A stretch of DNA of 64,000 bases from Nocardia uniformis NBRC 13702 (GTDB lineage: Bacteria; Actinomycetota; Actinomycetes; Mycobacteriales; Mycobacteriaceae): positions 102,860 through 166,859 of the forward strand of contig NZ_BDCE01000072.1 of NCBI RefSeq assembly GCF_001613345.1, in the 5' to 3' direction. The notes below the pieces were generated by a model. It was not told where the DNA came from and ran no database searches. It worked only from the letters and a program-made list of their open reading frames with translations. Below, one piece after another: positions 42,373-51,132 of this stretch (position 1 is its first letter; each line of letters opens with the position of its first letter). The position numbers and the translations under genes are program-made.

Positions 42373-43374
42373 TTGCGATTATCTGTCGGCGCGCTTGCCG
42401 CGGTAGTGGGAATGACCCTGATGATCGGACCGAATGCGCAGGCCGCTCCGGAGTCTGCGGGTGCGAAGCCGTCGGCCGTCACCTCTGTGGACAAGGATGG
42501 ACGCACCTGGCATCTGAAGGTGTATTCGGCGGCGATGGATACCGAAATCGCGGTTGATGTGCAGCGCCCGGCCGATGAATCCACCCCCGCTCCGAATCTC
42601 TACATGCTCAATGGCCTCGATGGCGGTGAGGGCAGTGCGAGCTGGACGGCGCAGACCAAGGCGTTGGACTGGCTGGCCGACAAGCCGGTCAATGTCATTC
42701 AGCCGATCGGTGGTCGGGGCAGCTATTACACCGATTGGCAGCAGCGGGATCCGGTGCTCGGGCTGAACAAGTGGCGGACCTTCTTCACCGAGGAATTGCC
42801 CCCGCTGCTGGATAAGACCCTGCAATCCACCGGCCTCAATGCCCTGGCCGGACTGTCGACCTCCGGCACCGCGGTATTGCAGCTGGCCGAGGCCAAACCC
42901 GGTCTGTGGAAATCTGTCGCCGCCTACAGTGGATGCGCGCAGATCGCCGATCCGATAGGCCAGCAGTTCGTCAAACTCGCCGTCGAAACCTGGGCACGTG
43001 GGAACACCGTGAATATGTACGGCCCCGCCGATAGTCCGCTGTGGGCCGAAAACGATCCGGTCATCAATGCGGAGAAGCTGCGCGGCACCCTCCTCTACAT
43101 CTCCAGTGGAAGCGGTGTCCCGGTACTCGAGGACGTCGAGTACTACCTGAACAGCGCCCCCGGCCCCACAGGCGCGGTCAACCTCGGCCTCGGCGTGGTG
43201 ATCGAGGCGGCAGTCAATGGCTGCACGGTCAACCTGAAGAACCGACTCGACTCGCTGAACATCGCGGCGACCTACCAGTTCAACCCGGTCGGCACCCACT
43301 ACTGGCCGTACTGGGAAGAGGCACTGCACAACTCCTGGCCGGTGCTCGCCGAGGGCATGGGGTTGCAAGGCTGA
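42373..43374 (+). CDS. Mycolyltransferase / esterase of the antigen 85 family
   Basis: 333 residues. TTG 42373 is chosen because GGAGG lies eight bases upstream and the product then opens with a clean signal peptide (RLSVGALAAVVGMTLMIGPNAQAAPE). The mature alpha/beta-hydrolase has PNLYMLNGLDGGEGSASWTAQTKALDWLADKPVNVIQPIGGRGSYYTDW, nucleophile elbow NALAGLSTSGTAVLQLA (family usually GLSMSG) and the C-terminal His block VGTHYWPYWEEALHNSWPVL. Such enzymes transfer mycolates to trehalose or arabinogalactan, which marks the host as a mycolic-acid bacterium. A strong hairpin follows the gene. Confidence 0.92.
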   Translation: MRLSVGALAAVVGMTLMIGPNAQAAPESAGAKPSAVTSVDKDGRTWHLKVYSAAMDTEIAVDVQRPADESTPAPNLYMLNGLDGGEGSASWTAQTKALDWLADKPVNVIQPIGGRGSYYTDWQQRDPVLGLNKWRTFFTEELPPLLDKTLQSTGLNALAGLSTSGTAVLQLAEAKPGLWKSVAAYSGCAQIADPIGQQFVKLAVETWARGNTVNMYGPADSPLWAENDPVINAEKLRGTLLYISSGSGVPVLEDVEYYLNSAPGPTGAVNLGLGVVIEAAVNGCTVNLKNRLDSLNIAATYQFNPVGTHYWPYWEEALHNSWPVLAEGMGLQG

Positions 43375-43390
43375 GGACCTGTACGCCGAC

Positions 43391-43419
43391 CGCGCCGGTG
43401 CCGCTATGGCACCGGCGCG
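43391..43419 (+). terminator. Hairpin terminator of the mycolyltransferase gene
   Basis: Perfect 12-bp arms (CGCGCCGGTGCC and its complement) with loop GCTAT, 16 bases after the stop. No T-run follows. Confidence 0.72.
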
Positions 43420-43519
43420 CGGCGTCTCCGGCCCGGAACTTTCGGCGAATCATCGAAAACGACCGACGCGGCTGTGTCGTCCTCTCGCGGAATTACTTGG
43501 GCGAGTGGACATTCCGATA

Positions 43520-43588
43520 TTTCAGTCGATACCGCTCGATTCCCTCAGCTGCTGCTAGCTCAGATTTCGATCGATACCGTTCGACTCC
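43520..43588. repeat. Direct repeat of 24 bp in the gap before the TetR/PF10118 cluster
   Basis: Copies 43520-43543 and 43565-43588 agree at 20 of 24 positions with a 45-bp period and share the core TCGATACCG. The 43420-43746 gap also contains a 21-codon open frame beginning with ATG near 43651 (MTSTPTTAELRAVFDVLTRRG) that may be a decayed N-terminus; no gene is called there. Confidence 0.5.
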
Positions 43589-43746
43589 GCGCCCGCCTCG
43601 ACGATTGGTAGCCGCTCGTGAAGACCGCACCTGAGATCCTCGAACTGACCGATGACTTCTACCCCGACCACCGCCGAGTTACGGGCCGTATTCGATGTGC
43701 TGACCCGACGCGGCTGACGGTGCGCGTCGGCGAGTATTCGCCCCGC

Positions 43747-44361
43747 TCAGCCCTGGATGATCGGGACCAGGTAGTCGCGGGCGAAGGTATCGAGTTCCGC
43801 GGTGGTGGCGAGGGGGATGGACCCGTCCGGTTGCAGGATCAGCGAGTGCACGAAGCGGCAGACGATTTCGGCGCGGGTCAGCAGGCCGGGGGAGTCGGGG
43901 AGTAGCCCACTGTCGACGGCTCCCTGGAGCAGTGTTGCCGTGGTGGCCACGGCCATGGTGAAGGACGGTGCGCCCGCGGTGGTGAGTTGGGGCAGCAGCC
44001 GTTCGGGTTCCAAGCTGAGCATCCGGTCGACGAGCGGGTGTGTGCGCCAGCGGGTTACGACCGTGACGAAGAGATCGGCGACCAGGTCGGGCAGGGTGCT
44101 GTGGCGCTCCGCGATTTCGGCCAGTGCGGCGAGCACCCGCTGCACCTCGCGAGTGGCGACAATCTGTACGACATCGTCGCGGGAGCCGACGCGGCGGTAG
44201 ACGGTCACGCGGTCGACGCCCGCGCGGCGGGCAATGTCCTCGATGGTCGTCTTCTTGATGCCGACCTGTTCGAACTGGACCAGCGCGGCGTCGAGAATGC
44301 GTGCTTCGACGGAATCGGTCGATTCGCGGGTATTCGACGAGGTCGTAGGCGGTGTGGTCAC
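43747..44361 (-). CDS. TetR family regulator of the divergent monooxygenase cluster
   Basis: 204 residues. HTH: EARILDAALVQFEQVGIKKTTIEDIARRAGVDRVTVYRRVGSRDDVVQIV. The C-terminal domain runs VADLFVTVVTRWRTHPLVDRMLSLEPERLLPQL to IVCRFVHSLILQPDGSIPLATTAELDTFARDYLVPII and resembles regulators of mycobacterial lipid-oxidation genes. It is divergent from the PF10118-reductase-monooxygenase-SDR-ligase operon; the gap of 98 bases holds an 18-bp perfect palindrome and further copies of its half-site. It is very probably a local repressor. Confidence 0.9.
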   Translation of the reverse strand: MTTPPTTSSNTRESTDSVEARILDAALVQFEQVGIKKTTIEDIARRAGVDRVTVYRRVGSRDDVVQIVATREVQRVLAALAEIAERHSTLPDLVADLFVTVVTRWRTHPLVDRMLSLEPERLLPQLTTAGAPSFTMAVATTATLLQGAVDSGLLPDSPGLLTRAEIVCRFVHSLILQPDGSIPLATTAELDTFARDYLVPIIQG

Positions 44362-44391
44362 TCTTCGACGCTATCAGGGTCGCTCCTTTCT

Positions 44392-44426
44392 GCAACATTC
44401 TCACCCCCAATGTTGCGCGCAACATT
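44392..44426. promoter_or_regulatory. TetR operator array in the divergent promoter
   Basis: AATGTTGCGCGCAACATT (44409-44426) is an 18-bp perfect palindrome. GCAACATT also occurs at 44392-44399, and TTGTTGCGC follows near 44438. The repeated GCAACA/TGTTGC half-sites between divergent starts fit a TetR dimer or pair-of-dimers site. Confidence 0.8.
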
Positions 44427-44459
44427 GCAATAGGAATTGTTGCGCTGTACGTTCGGCCT

Positions 44460-45353
44460 ATGGCTGAGCAGGCTGGTGCGACGAGGCACCACTACAGCGA
44501 CGAAGCGCACGCGATCCACGCTCGCGACGTCCACTTCGACTTCGCGTCGGTGCCCATGCACTACATCCCCGGCGAGGTGCTGGCTACGCACATCGTCAAT
44601 GTCATGCACCTGGTACTTCCCGAGGGCGAACGGGCAATGGCGAACTGCCTCGCCGAGGCCCTGCCGCTGATCACCGATGAGCGGCTGCGCGAGGAGGTCG
44701 CCGGTTTCATCGGGCAGGAGTCGATGCACGCGAGCAGTCACGAGGGTGCGCGGCGGCATCTGCAGTCGATCGGGCTGGATGTCGAATCGTATGTGCGTGC
44801 GGTCGCGTGGCTGGTGGATCGGATTCTGGGCGATCACGGTCTGGCCGGTCGCGCCAAGGAGGAGTGGCTCAAGGAACGTCTCGGTCTCTTCGCCGGGATG
44901 GAGCACTACACCGCCGTGATCGGGGAATGGCTGCTGGAAGCCGATATCCTCGAGGAAAAAGGTATGCATCCGACGATGCTGGATCTGGTGCGCTGGCACG
45001 GCGCGGAAGAGGTCGAGCACCGCAGCGTCGTCTACGACGCCTACATGTACGTCGACGGGGGTTATGCGCGCAAGGCCCGCACCGCGCTGCTCGCCAGCGC
45101 CACCCTGCTGCCACTGTTCATCGTGTCGACGGCCTACATGTATCGCAAGGATCCGGAGCGGGACAAGGGGCGGTTCTGGCCGCTGCAATTCGTGAATGCG
45201 ACCGTGCGCGGCGTTATCCCGAAGTTCACGGTGTTCTTCACCGAGCTGCCGCGCTACCTGCGCCCGGGCTTTCATCCGTCACAGCTGGGCCCGATGGATA
45301 CGGCATTGCGCTATCTGGCGCAGTCGCCCGCCGCCCGGGCGGTCGGGCACTGA
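44460..45353 (+). CDS. PF10118 metal-dependent hydrolase family protein
   Basis: 297 residues from ATG 44460. Helical protein with metal-ligand-like motifs: HAIHARDVHFDFASVPMHYI, VAGFIGQESMHASSHEGARRHL (ExxxH), GMEHYTAVIGEWLL and LVRWHGAEEVEHRSVVYDAYMYV (EExxH). This is the PF10118 pattern, whose EExxH helices resemble diiron proteins more than classical hydrolases. Near its C-terminus TALLASATLLPLFIVSTAYMY is hydrophobic and may associate with the membrane. The stop overlaps the next ATG (TGATG). It is the first gene of the oxidative cluster and probably an oxygenase partner of the reductase that follows. Confidence 0.85.
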   Translation: MAEQAGATRHHYSDEAHAIHARDVHFDFASVPMHYIPGEVLATHIVNVMHLVLPEGERAMANCLAEALPLITDERLREEVAGFIGQESMHASSHEGARRHLQSIGLDVESYVRAVAWLVDRILGDHGLAGRAKEEWLKERLGLFAGMEHYTAVIGEWLLEADILEEKGMHPTMLDLVRWHGAEEVEHRSVVYDAYMYVDGGYARKARTALLASATLLPLFIVSTAYMYRKDPERDKGRFWPLQFVNATVRGVIPKFTVFFTELPRYLRPGFHPSQLGPMDTALRYLAQSPAARAVGH

Positions 45354-46426
45354 TGGGAACCGCGACGGTGACAGTGGAGTTCGAGCCGTCGGCGAGCCTG
45401 CGGATGCTCGGTGTCGTGATGGACGCCTACAAGCAGGTGTTCGCCGGGCGGACCGCTCATGTGCTCTCCCGACCTAATCCGGTGCAGCGCACGGGATTCG
45501 ACCTGGAACTGCTGGTGGAGTCGGTGCGGGCGGAGGCCGAGAATGTGGTGAGCCTGAACCTGGTCGCCCACGAGCGCGCACTGCTGCCCAGGTGGAAGCC
45601 GGGATCGCATGTGGATGTCTTCCTACCGTCGGGTCGGCAGCGGCAATACTCGCTCTGCGGCGACCCGGCCGACCGGCGGCGGTATCGGATCGCCATCCGG
45701 CGAATCGGGGACGGCAATGGCGGATCGCGCGAGATACACGACGAACTACGCCCGGGAAGCCGGTTGCGAATTCGTGGCCCGCGCAACGCCTTCGACTTTG
45801 TCGAGGCACCCTCGTACCTGTTCATCGCGGGCGGTATCGGGATTACGCCGATCCTGCCGATGGTCAAGGCCGCGGCGACCGCCGGGGTGCGTTGGCAGCT
45901 GATCTATCTCGGCTCCGCACGCACGACCATGCCGTTCTTGGACGAACTGTCCGACTGCTCCGGCGGCACGGTCGAGATCCGACCCGACGACGAGTTCGGT
46001 ACTCCCGATATCGCGGAGCTGGTTGGACGTGCGGAACCCGGTGCGGCGGTCTACGTCTGCGGGCCATCGCCCGTCCTGGCGGCAGCGCAGCGGACCATGT
46101 TCGTGGTCAATCCGACGGGATCACTGCACACCGAACGCTTTTCGGCTCTGCCGGTACTCGACGGCAAGGAATTCGATATCCGGCTCGCGCGCACCGGACG
46201 GACCCTTCGCGTCGGTGCCGACGAGACCGCCCTCGCCGCGATCCGTCGCGCGATTCCCGGTGTCGTCTATTCGTGCCAGCAGGGCTTCTGCGGCACCTGC
46301 AAGACCGCGGTACTCGCCGGGCGGGTACAGCACCGCGACCGCACACTTCCGGACTCCGAACGCGAGAACTTCATGCTCACCTGCGTATCCCGCGCGGCCG
46401 ACGACTCGCTCACCGTCGACCTCTGA
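45353..46426 (+). CDS. Ferredoxin-NAD(P)H reductase (FAD plus C-terminal [2Fe-2S])
   Basis: A 357-residue electron-transfer protein of the phthalate-dioxygenase-reductase / VanB type. FMN/FAD site HVDVFLPSGRQRQYSLCGDP (RxYS), nucleotide site LFIAGGIGITPILPMVKAA, VYVCGPSPVL, and a C-terminal plant-type ferredoxin with CQQGFCGTCKTAVLAG and the fourth Cys in FMLTCVS. The start is the ATG in TGATG shared with the upstream gene stop, so it is coupled. It most likely feeds electrons from NAD(P)H to the upstream diiron-like PF10118 protein. Confidence 0.92.
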   Translation: MGTATVTVEFEPSASLRMLGVVMDAYKQVFAGRTAHVLSRPNPVQRTGFDLELLVESVRAEAENVVSLNLVAHERALLPRWKPGSHVDVFLPSGRQRQYSLCGDPADRRRYRIAIRRIGDGNGGSREIHDELRPGSRLRIRGPRNAFDFVEAPSYLFIAGGIGITPILPMVKAAATAGVRWQLIYLGSARTTMPFLDELSDCSGGTVEIRPDDEFGTPDIAELVGRAEPGAAVYVCGPSPVLAAAQRTMFVVNPTGSLHTERFSALPVLDGKEFDIRLARTGRTLRVGADETALAAIRRAIPGVVYSCQQGFCGTCKTAVLAGRVQHRDRTLPDSERENFMLTCVSRAADDSLTVDL

Positions 46427-46455
46427 TCGACAATAAGAAGGAAGGCCCGATAGTT

Positions 46456-47919
46456 ATGCCCGGACAGGCCGAGCACAAAAGTATCGCCATTGTCGGCGCG
46501 GGATTCGCCGGTATCGGGCTCGCGATCAAACTGCGCGCGGCGGGTTTCGAGGATCTGGTGATCCTGGAGCGGGCCGCCGACCTCGGCGGCACCTGGCAGG
46601 CGAATACCTATCCCGGCTGCGCGTGTGATGTTCCGTCGCAGTTGTACAGCTACTCGTTCGCGCCGAACCCGAACTGGTCGCACACCTACGCACCGCAGCG
46701 GGAGATACTCGAATACCTCCGCTCGGTGGCGACAGAGCACGGGATCGCAAGTCGGATCCGCTACAGCACAGAGCTATTGGACGCGCGATGGGATGACTCG
46801 GGTTCCCAGTGGCGGATCGAGACCTCGGCCGGAACACTGACCGCCGACTTCGTCCTCTCCGCGACAGGTATCTTCAGCGATGCGAAGTATCCGTCGCTGC
46901 CAGGACTGGAGACATTCGCGGGTAAGACCTTCCACTCGCTGCACTGGGATCATGAGCACGATCTGACGGGGGAGCGGGTCGCGGTGATCGGCACCGGCGC
47001 ATCGGCGGTGCAGTTCGTACCCGAAATTCAGCCCACGGTCGGCAAGTTGACGCTGTTTCAACGGTCGGCTCCGTGGATCGTGCCGCGCCTGGATCGCGGC
47101 ACCTATGGGTTGGAACGATCGCTGCTGCGCAGACTGCCATTGGTGGGCAAGGCGATTCGCGGTAGTTACTACACCCTCATCGAGGGATTCGGTCTGATCG
47201 GCTTCGTCGACAATAGATTCCGGCATCCGTACGAACTGCTGGGCAAGATGCAGCTGCGCCGTCAGGTCAGCGATTCGACACTGCGCGCCAAACTGACACC
47301 CGACTACATGATCGGCTGTAAACGCGCCATCTTCTCCGACGCGTACCTACCCGCCGTCGCCCGGGACAATGTAGAGGTCGTGACCACGGGCATCGCCGAG
47401 GTGCGGGCGCATTCCATCGTGACCCGCGACGGTATCGAGCATCCGGTCGACACCATCATCTACGGCACGGGTTTCGAATCGACTCCCGGTGCGTTCCAAC
47501 GGTTCGTCGGTCGCGACGGCCGCACCGCCGCCGAGGTGTACGACGAACGGCCGCAAAGCTATCTGGGTGCCGCGCTCGCGGGATTCCCGAACTTCTTCTG
47601 CACCCTGGGTCCGTTCGGCGCGGCCGGAAACCAGTCGGCCATCTTCATGATCGAATCGCAGATCGCCTACATCGTGGACGCACTGCGGACCATGCGGGAC
47701 CGGGGTGCGCAGCGCGTCGAGGTGCGGCCCGAGGTGCAGGAGGCGTTTCTCACCGAGATGACCGAGCGCAGCCGCTCGACGGTGTGGCTCACCGGCGGCT
47801 GCCAGAGCTACTACACCACCGCCGACGGCGGCAATGCCGGGCTGTATCCGAATTGGAGTTTCGAATACCGCCGCCGCACCGCCCGATTCGATATCGATGC
47901 CTACGAGGTGAGTGCGTGA
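46456..47919 (+). CDS. Flavin-containing monooxygenase (Baeyer-Villiger type)
   Basis: A 487-residue paralogue of the 28476-30059 enzyme. FAD site IAIVGAGFAGIGLAIKLRAAG (residues 14-21 GAGFAGIG), ADLGGTWQANTYPGCACDVPSQLYSYSF, BVMO-like FAGKTFHSLHW, NADPH site ERVAVIGTGASAVQFVPEI, and the late TIIYGTGFESTP and NFFCTLGPFGAAGNQSAIFMIESQ. ATG 46456 lies 29 bases after the reductase stop, with AGAAGGAAGG somewhat distant upstream. The stop overlaps the SDR start (TGATG). Together with the acyl-CoA synthetase it suggests oxidation of a ketone or aldehyde to an acid that is then activated to a CoA thioester. Confidence 0.92.
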   Translation: MPGQAEHKSIAIVGAGFAGIGLAIKLRAAGFEDLVILERAADLGGTWQANTYPGCACDVPSQLYSYSFAPNPNWSHTYAPQREILEYLRSVATEHGIASRIRYSTELLDARWDDSGSQWRIETSAGTLTADFVLSATGIFSDAKYPSLPGLETFAGKTFHSLHWDHEHDLTGERVAVIGTGASAVQFVPEIQPTVGKLTLFQRSAPWIVPRLDRGTYGLERSLLRRLPLVGKAIRGSYYTLIEGFGLIGFVDNRFRHPYELLGKMQLRRQVSDSTLRAKLTPDYMIGCKRAIFSDAYLPAVARDNVEVVTTGIAEVRAHSIVTRDGIEHPVDTIIYGTGFESTPGAFQRFVGRDGRTAAEVYDERPQSYLGAALAGFPNFFCTLGPFGAAGNQSAIFMIESQIAYIVDALRTMRDRGAQRVEVRPEVQEAFLTEMTERSRSTVWLTGGCQSYYTTADGGNAGLYPNWSFEYRRRTARFDIDAYEVSA

Positions 47920-48833
47920 TGGGTATCGGAGATCTCCATCTGCTCGGCTGGCTCACCAACCGGGATACCTACGATGTGCGCGGCAAGACGGTACTGATCA
48001 CCGGCGCGGGCCAGGGCATCGGATGGGAACTGGCGAAGGTGCTGCACGCACGCGGTGCGTCGATCGCGTTGGCCGATATCGATGAATCGAGCGCACGTAC
48101 CGCCGCCGAATCCCTGGGCGTGGCCACCATGGCGATCGGTGTCGATGTCACCGATCGAGAAGCCATGGCGCGGACCGTCACCCGCGTGGTGGAGCGCTTC
48201 GGCCGTCTCGACGTCGTCGTCGCGAATGCGGGCGTGGTGCCGAAGCCCGCCACGCTGCGAGTCATGGATGCCCGCGACTTCGATCGCGTGATCGGCATCA
48301 ATCTCACGGGCGTGTTCAATACGGTGCACCCCGCGCTCGACCACATCATCCAGGCGAAAGGCCATGTGGTCGTGGTGTCTTCGGCCGCCGCTTTCGCACC
48401 CGGTATGGGTGGGTCGCCGTACATGATCAGCAAGGTGGCCGTCGAGCAACTCGGCCGGGCATTGCGGATCGAGCTCGCGGCCGTCGGCGCGAGCGCGGGC
48501 GTCGCGTACTTCGGTGTGGTGGAAACGGCGATGACCCACGACACCCTCGATGACGACGAGCTGGGGCGGCGATTGGGCGCAATGCTGCCCTGGCCGCTCA
48601 ATGTCCGGATTACCGGGCGGGCGGCGGCGGAGACGATCGCGGATGGCATTGCGCGCCGGGCCCCCCGAACCATCGCACCGGTCGGCTGGGAACCCTATTC
48701 GCTGTTGCGCGGAGTCGTGAATGTGGTGCTGGACGGCAGGCTCGCGCGGGATGCCCGGGTACACGCCCTGATCCGCGCGGTCGAAGAGCGAATCCGCCCG
48801 AACCTGCACTCCGCCTCCGATATCACCCGCTGA
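47919..48833 (+). CDS. SDR family oxidoreductase
   Basis: 304 residues from the ATG inside TGATG. VLITGAGQGIGWELAKVLHARGASIALADIDESSARTAAESLG, VVVANAGVVPKPATL, VVVVSSAAAFAPGMGGSPYMISKVAVEQLGRALRIELAAVGASAGVAYFGVVETAM has the Ser and the YMISK catalytic pair. The C-terminal extension VGWEPYSLLRGVVNVVLDGRLARDARVHALIRAVEER resembles that of the SDR in the other monooxygenase cluster. It is translationally coupled to the monooxygenase. It probably interconverts the alcohol and ketone of the pathway. Confidence 0.9.
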   Translation: MGIGDLHLLGWLTNRDTYDVRGKTVLITGAGQGIGWELAKVLHARGASIALADIDESSARTAAESLGVATMAIGVDVTDREAMARTVTRVVERFGRLDVVVANAGVVPKPATLRVMDARDFDRVIGINLTGVFNTVHPALDHIIQAKGHVVVVSSAAAFAPGMGGSPYMISKVAVEQLGRALRIELAAVGASAGVAYFGVVETAMTHDTLDDDELGRRLGAMLPWPLNVRITGRAAAETIADGIARRAPRTIAPVGWEPYSLLRGVVNVVLDGRLARDARVHALIRAVEERIRPNLHSASDITR

Positions 48834-48857
48834 GTATCTGAAAGGTCCACTGCCACC

Positions 48858-50402
48858 ATGTATCTCACCCAAGGCCTGCATCGCGCAATCCAGCAGAATC
48901 CGGACGACGTCATGCTCGTCTATCGGGACCGGACCACAACCTTTCGTGCGGTGGGTGATCGGGTCGCGCGGCTGGCCGGTGCACTGCGCGAACTCGGTGT
49001 GGGGCAGGGGGACCGGGTGGCGATCCTGGGTCTGAACTCCGACCGGTACGGCGAATATCTGCTTGCGGTGCCGTGGGCGGATGCCGTGTTGAATCCGGTC
49101 AATATCCGCTGGAGCCCCACTGAAATTATCTACTCCCTGGCGGATTCGCAGTCCTCGGTCCTGTTCATCGATGACGCGTTCGCGCCGATGCTCCCGGCGC
49201 TGAAGGCGGGTTACCCGGACCTGGAGACGGTGATCCACTACGGCGACGGGCCCACACCCAAGGGCGCGCTGTCCTATGAAGATCTGCTGGCCGCCGCTGA
49301 ACCGGTCGAGGATGCCCGCCGCGGTGGGGATCAACTGGCCGGGCTGTTCTACACCGGCGGAACCACCGGGTTCCCCAAGGGGGTGATGCTCAGTCACACG
49401 AATCTGATCACCTCGACACTGGGCGCACTCGCGACCGGTTATCTACCGCGCCCCGGTGCGCGATTCCTGCACGCGGCCCCCATGTTTCATCTCGCCGACC
49501 TCGCGGGCTGGATGGCGCAGGTGATCCTCGGCGGCACTCACATCATCATTCCGATGTTCGAACCGGTGGCTGTACTGGAGGCCGTCGCCGACCACAAGGT
49601 GACCGATACCCTGCTGGTGCCCTTGATGATTCAGCTGATCGCCGATCATCCCGCATGCGGCGACTACGACCTGACCAGCATGGAACACATCCTCTACGGG
49701 GCGTCGCCCATCTCCGAGGCGGTACTCGACCGCGCGATGAAGACCTTCCCCGGCGCGGGCTTCACCCAGTGCTACGGCATGACCGAGCTGGCTCCGGTGG
49801 CGACGCTGCTCGGACCCGACGACCATGCGAAGGACCTGCTGCGTTCGGCCGGTCGGGCCGCCCCGCACGTGGAAATCCGCATTGTGGACGAGGCTGGTAA
49901 CGAGGTGCCGCGCGGCACCGTCGGCGAGATCGTCGTCAGCGGCGCGAATGTCATGCTCGGCTACTGGCACCGTCCCGAAGCCACCGCCGCGGCGCTGCGC
50001 GAGGGTCGAATGCATACCGGGGACGGCGGCTACCTGGACGCGAACGGCTACCTGTTCGTGGTTGACCGCATAAAGGACATGATAGTCAGCGGCGGCGAGA
50101 ACGTGTACTCCGCCGAGGTGGAGAACGCGATCGCTACCCACCCCGCCGTCGCCTCCTGCGCCGTAGTGGGCGTCCCCGACCCCGACTGGGGTGAGCGTGT
50201 CCACGCCGTAGTCATTTGCCAGCCCGATACCGCCCTCACCCTCGCCGAACTGCGCGACCACACCAAATCCCTCATCGCAGGCTACAAAGCCCCCCGCACC
50301 CTCGACATCGTCACCGAACTACCGGTCTCGGGCGCGGGCAAAATCCTCAAACGTGAACTGCGCAAACAGTATTGGGGTGATAAGGCCCGCCAGGTGAACT
50401 GA
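48858..50402 (+). CDS. Acyl-CoA synthetase (AMP-forming)
   Basis: A 514-residue ANL-superfamily ligase. Core motifs: LAGLFYTGGTTGFPKGVMLSHTNL (P-loop-like AMP motif), CYGMTELAPVATLL (A5 region), HTGDGGYLDANGYLFVVDRIKDMIVSGGENVYSAEVENAIATHPAV, and the C-terminal Lys in ELPVSGAGKILKRELR. TG-GxTGFPKG shape and length fit medium- or long-chain fatty-acid ligases. It is the last gene of the cluster, 24 bases after the SDR, activating the carboxylic acid product for beta-oxidation (inference from context). Confidence 0.93.
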   Translation: MYLTQGLHRAIQQNPDDVMLVYRDRTTTFRAVGDRVARLAGALRELGVGQGDRVAILGLNSDRYGEYLLAVPWADAVLNPVNIRWSPTEIIYSLADSQSSVLFIDDAFAPMLPALKAGYPDLETVIHYGDGPTPKGALSYEDLLAAAEPVEDARRGGDQLAGLFYTGGTTGFPKGVMLSHTNLITSTLGALATGYLPRPGARFLHAAPMFHLADLAGWMAQVILGGTHIIIPMFEPVAVLEAVADHKVTDTLLVPLMIQLIADHPACGDYDLTSMEHILYGASPISEAVLDRAMKTFPGAGFTQCYGMTELAPVATLLGPDDHAKDLLRSAGRAAPHVEIRIVDEAGNEVPRGTVGEIVVSGANVMLGYWHRPEATAAALREGRMHTGDGGYLDANGYLFVVDRIKDMIVSGGENVYSAEVENAIATHPAVASCAVVGVPDPDWGERVHAVVICQPDTALTLAELRDHTKSLIAGYKAPRTLDIVTELPVSGAGKILKRELRKQYWGDKARQVN

Positions 50403-50445
50403 TTGGGGCGTCGGTTTCTCGGCCGCCATCGCCGCGTGGGAGTCG

Positions 50446-50853
50446 TCAGCGAGCGCGGCCGAATCCTTCGAACAGGTTCCAGGAGCTGCTGTTCTTGGCG
50501 ACGTGGAGGTAGTAGGCGTAGTTCGCGGTGCTCAAGGCCAGACCGGCGAAACCGAATCCGGCGAGACGGGACCAGGTATCGGACAGGTCGGCGACCGTGA
50601 TCACCACGCCGACGGCGAGGCCCATGCCCAGCAGCGTCAACCCTTTGCGCCACATGCCTTTCACGAAGAAGTAGATCGGCCCGAACAGGAATGCGAGGAA
50701 GTTCGAGTTCAGCATGATCTTCTGCCCGAACGGCAGTGCCCGGTAGGCGTCTCGTGCCGCCGGAGTGGATCCGGGGATCCCGTAGGTGTCGTAGAAGGCG
50801 AAGCGTTCCTGCCAGCGGTTCGATAGTTCCCGGGGTGCAGACAAATCCGACAT
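50446..50853 (-). CDS. DUF2628 membrane protein
   Basis: 135 residues from ATG 50853; the frame is open to 51015 but that part is Arg-rich and lies in the next gene's promoter region. RWQERFAFYDTYGIPGSTPAARDAYRALPFGQKIMLNSNFLAFLFGPIYFFVKGMWRKGLTLLGMGLAVGVVITVADL holds the DUF2628 signature (FGPIYFFxKGMWRKGL), with two to three membrane helices. Function is unknown. It converges on the acyl-CoA synthetase and is divergent from the hydrolase gene. Confidence 0.8.
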   Translation of the reverse strand: MSDLSAPRELSNRWQERFAFYDTYGIPGSTPAARDAYRALPFGQKIMLNSNFLAFLFGPIYFFVKGMWRKGLTLLGMGLAVGVVITVADLSDTWSRLAGFGFAGLALSTANYAYYLHVAKNSSSWNLFEGFGRAR

Positions 50854-51132
50854 GGGTGCACGATATGCGACCTCGTGCCATAAACACTTATCGTCCTCGT
50901 CCGGGAACACTTCCGGTGGTGGTCGCTCTCGCCGTGTCGCACCTCGGTCGGCGGTGCTGATGTCGTTGGCGATGTTCTCGCGAGGTCGTGGACCAGCTCC
51001 GGCCCGGGGCCGCAATTCATGTTCTGCTTTACTTTACTTTCGAATCTTTGCAAGTTCATGTGCCGGTCGGGCGATTCATGCGCAGTATGTCTCGCTGGCC
51101 GTCACGGTGCGACACGACATGGAAGGCCCGCG

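Noticed and set aside
43618..43905. 95-codon plus-strand frame before the TetR gene
   Set aside because: Its second half is antisense to tetR and the first half matches nothing recognisable.
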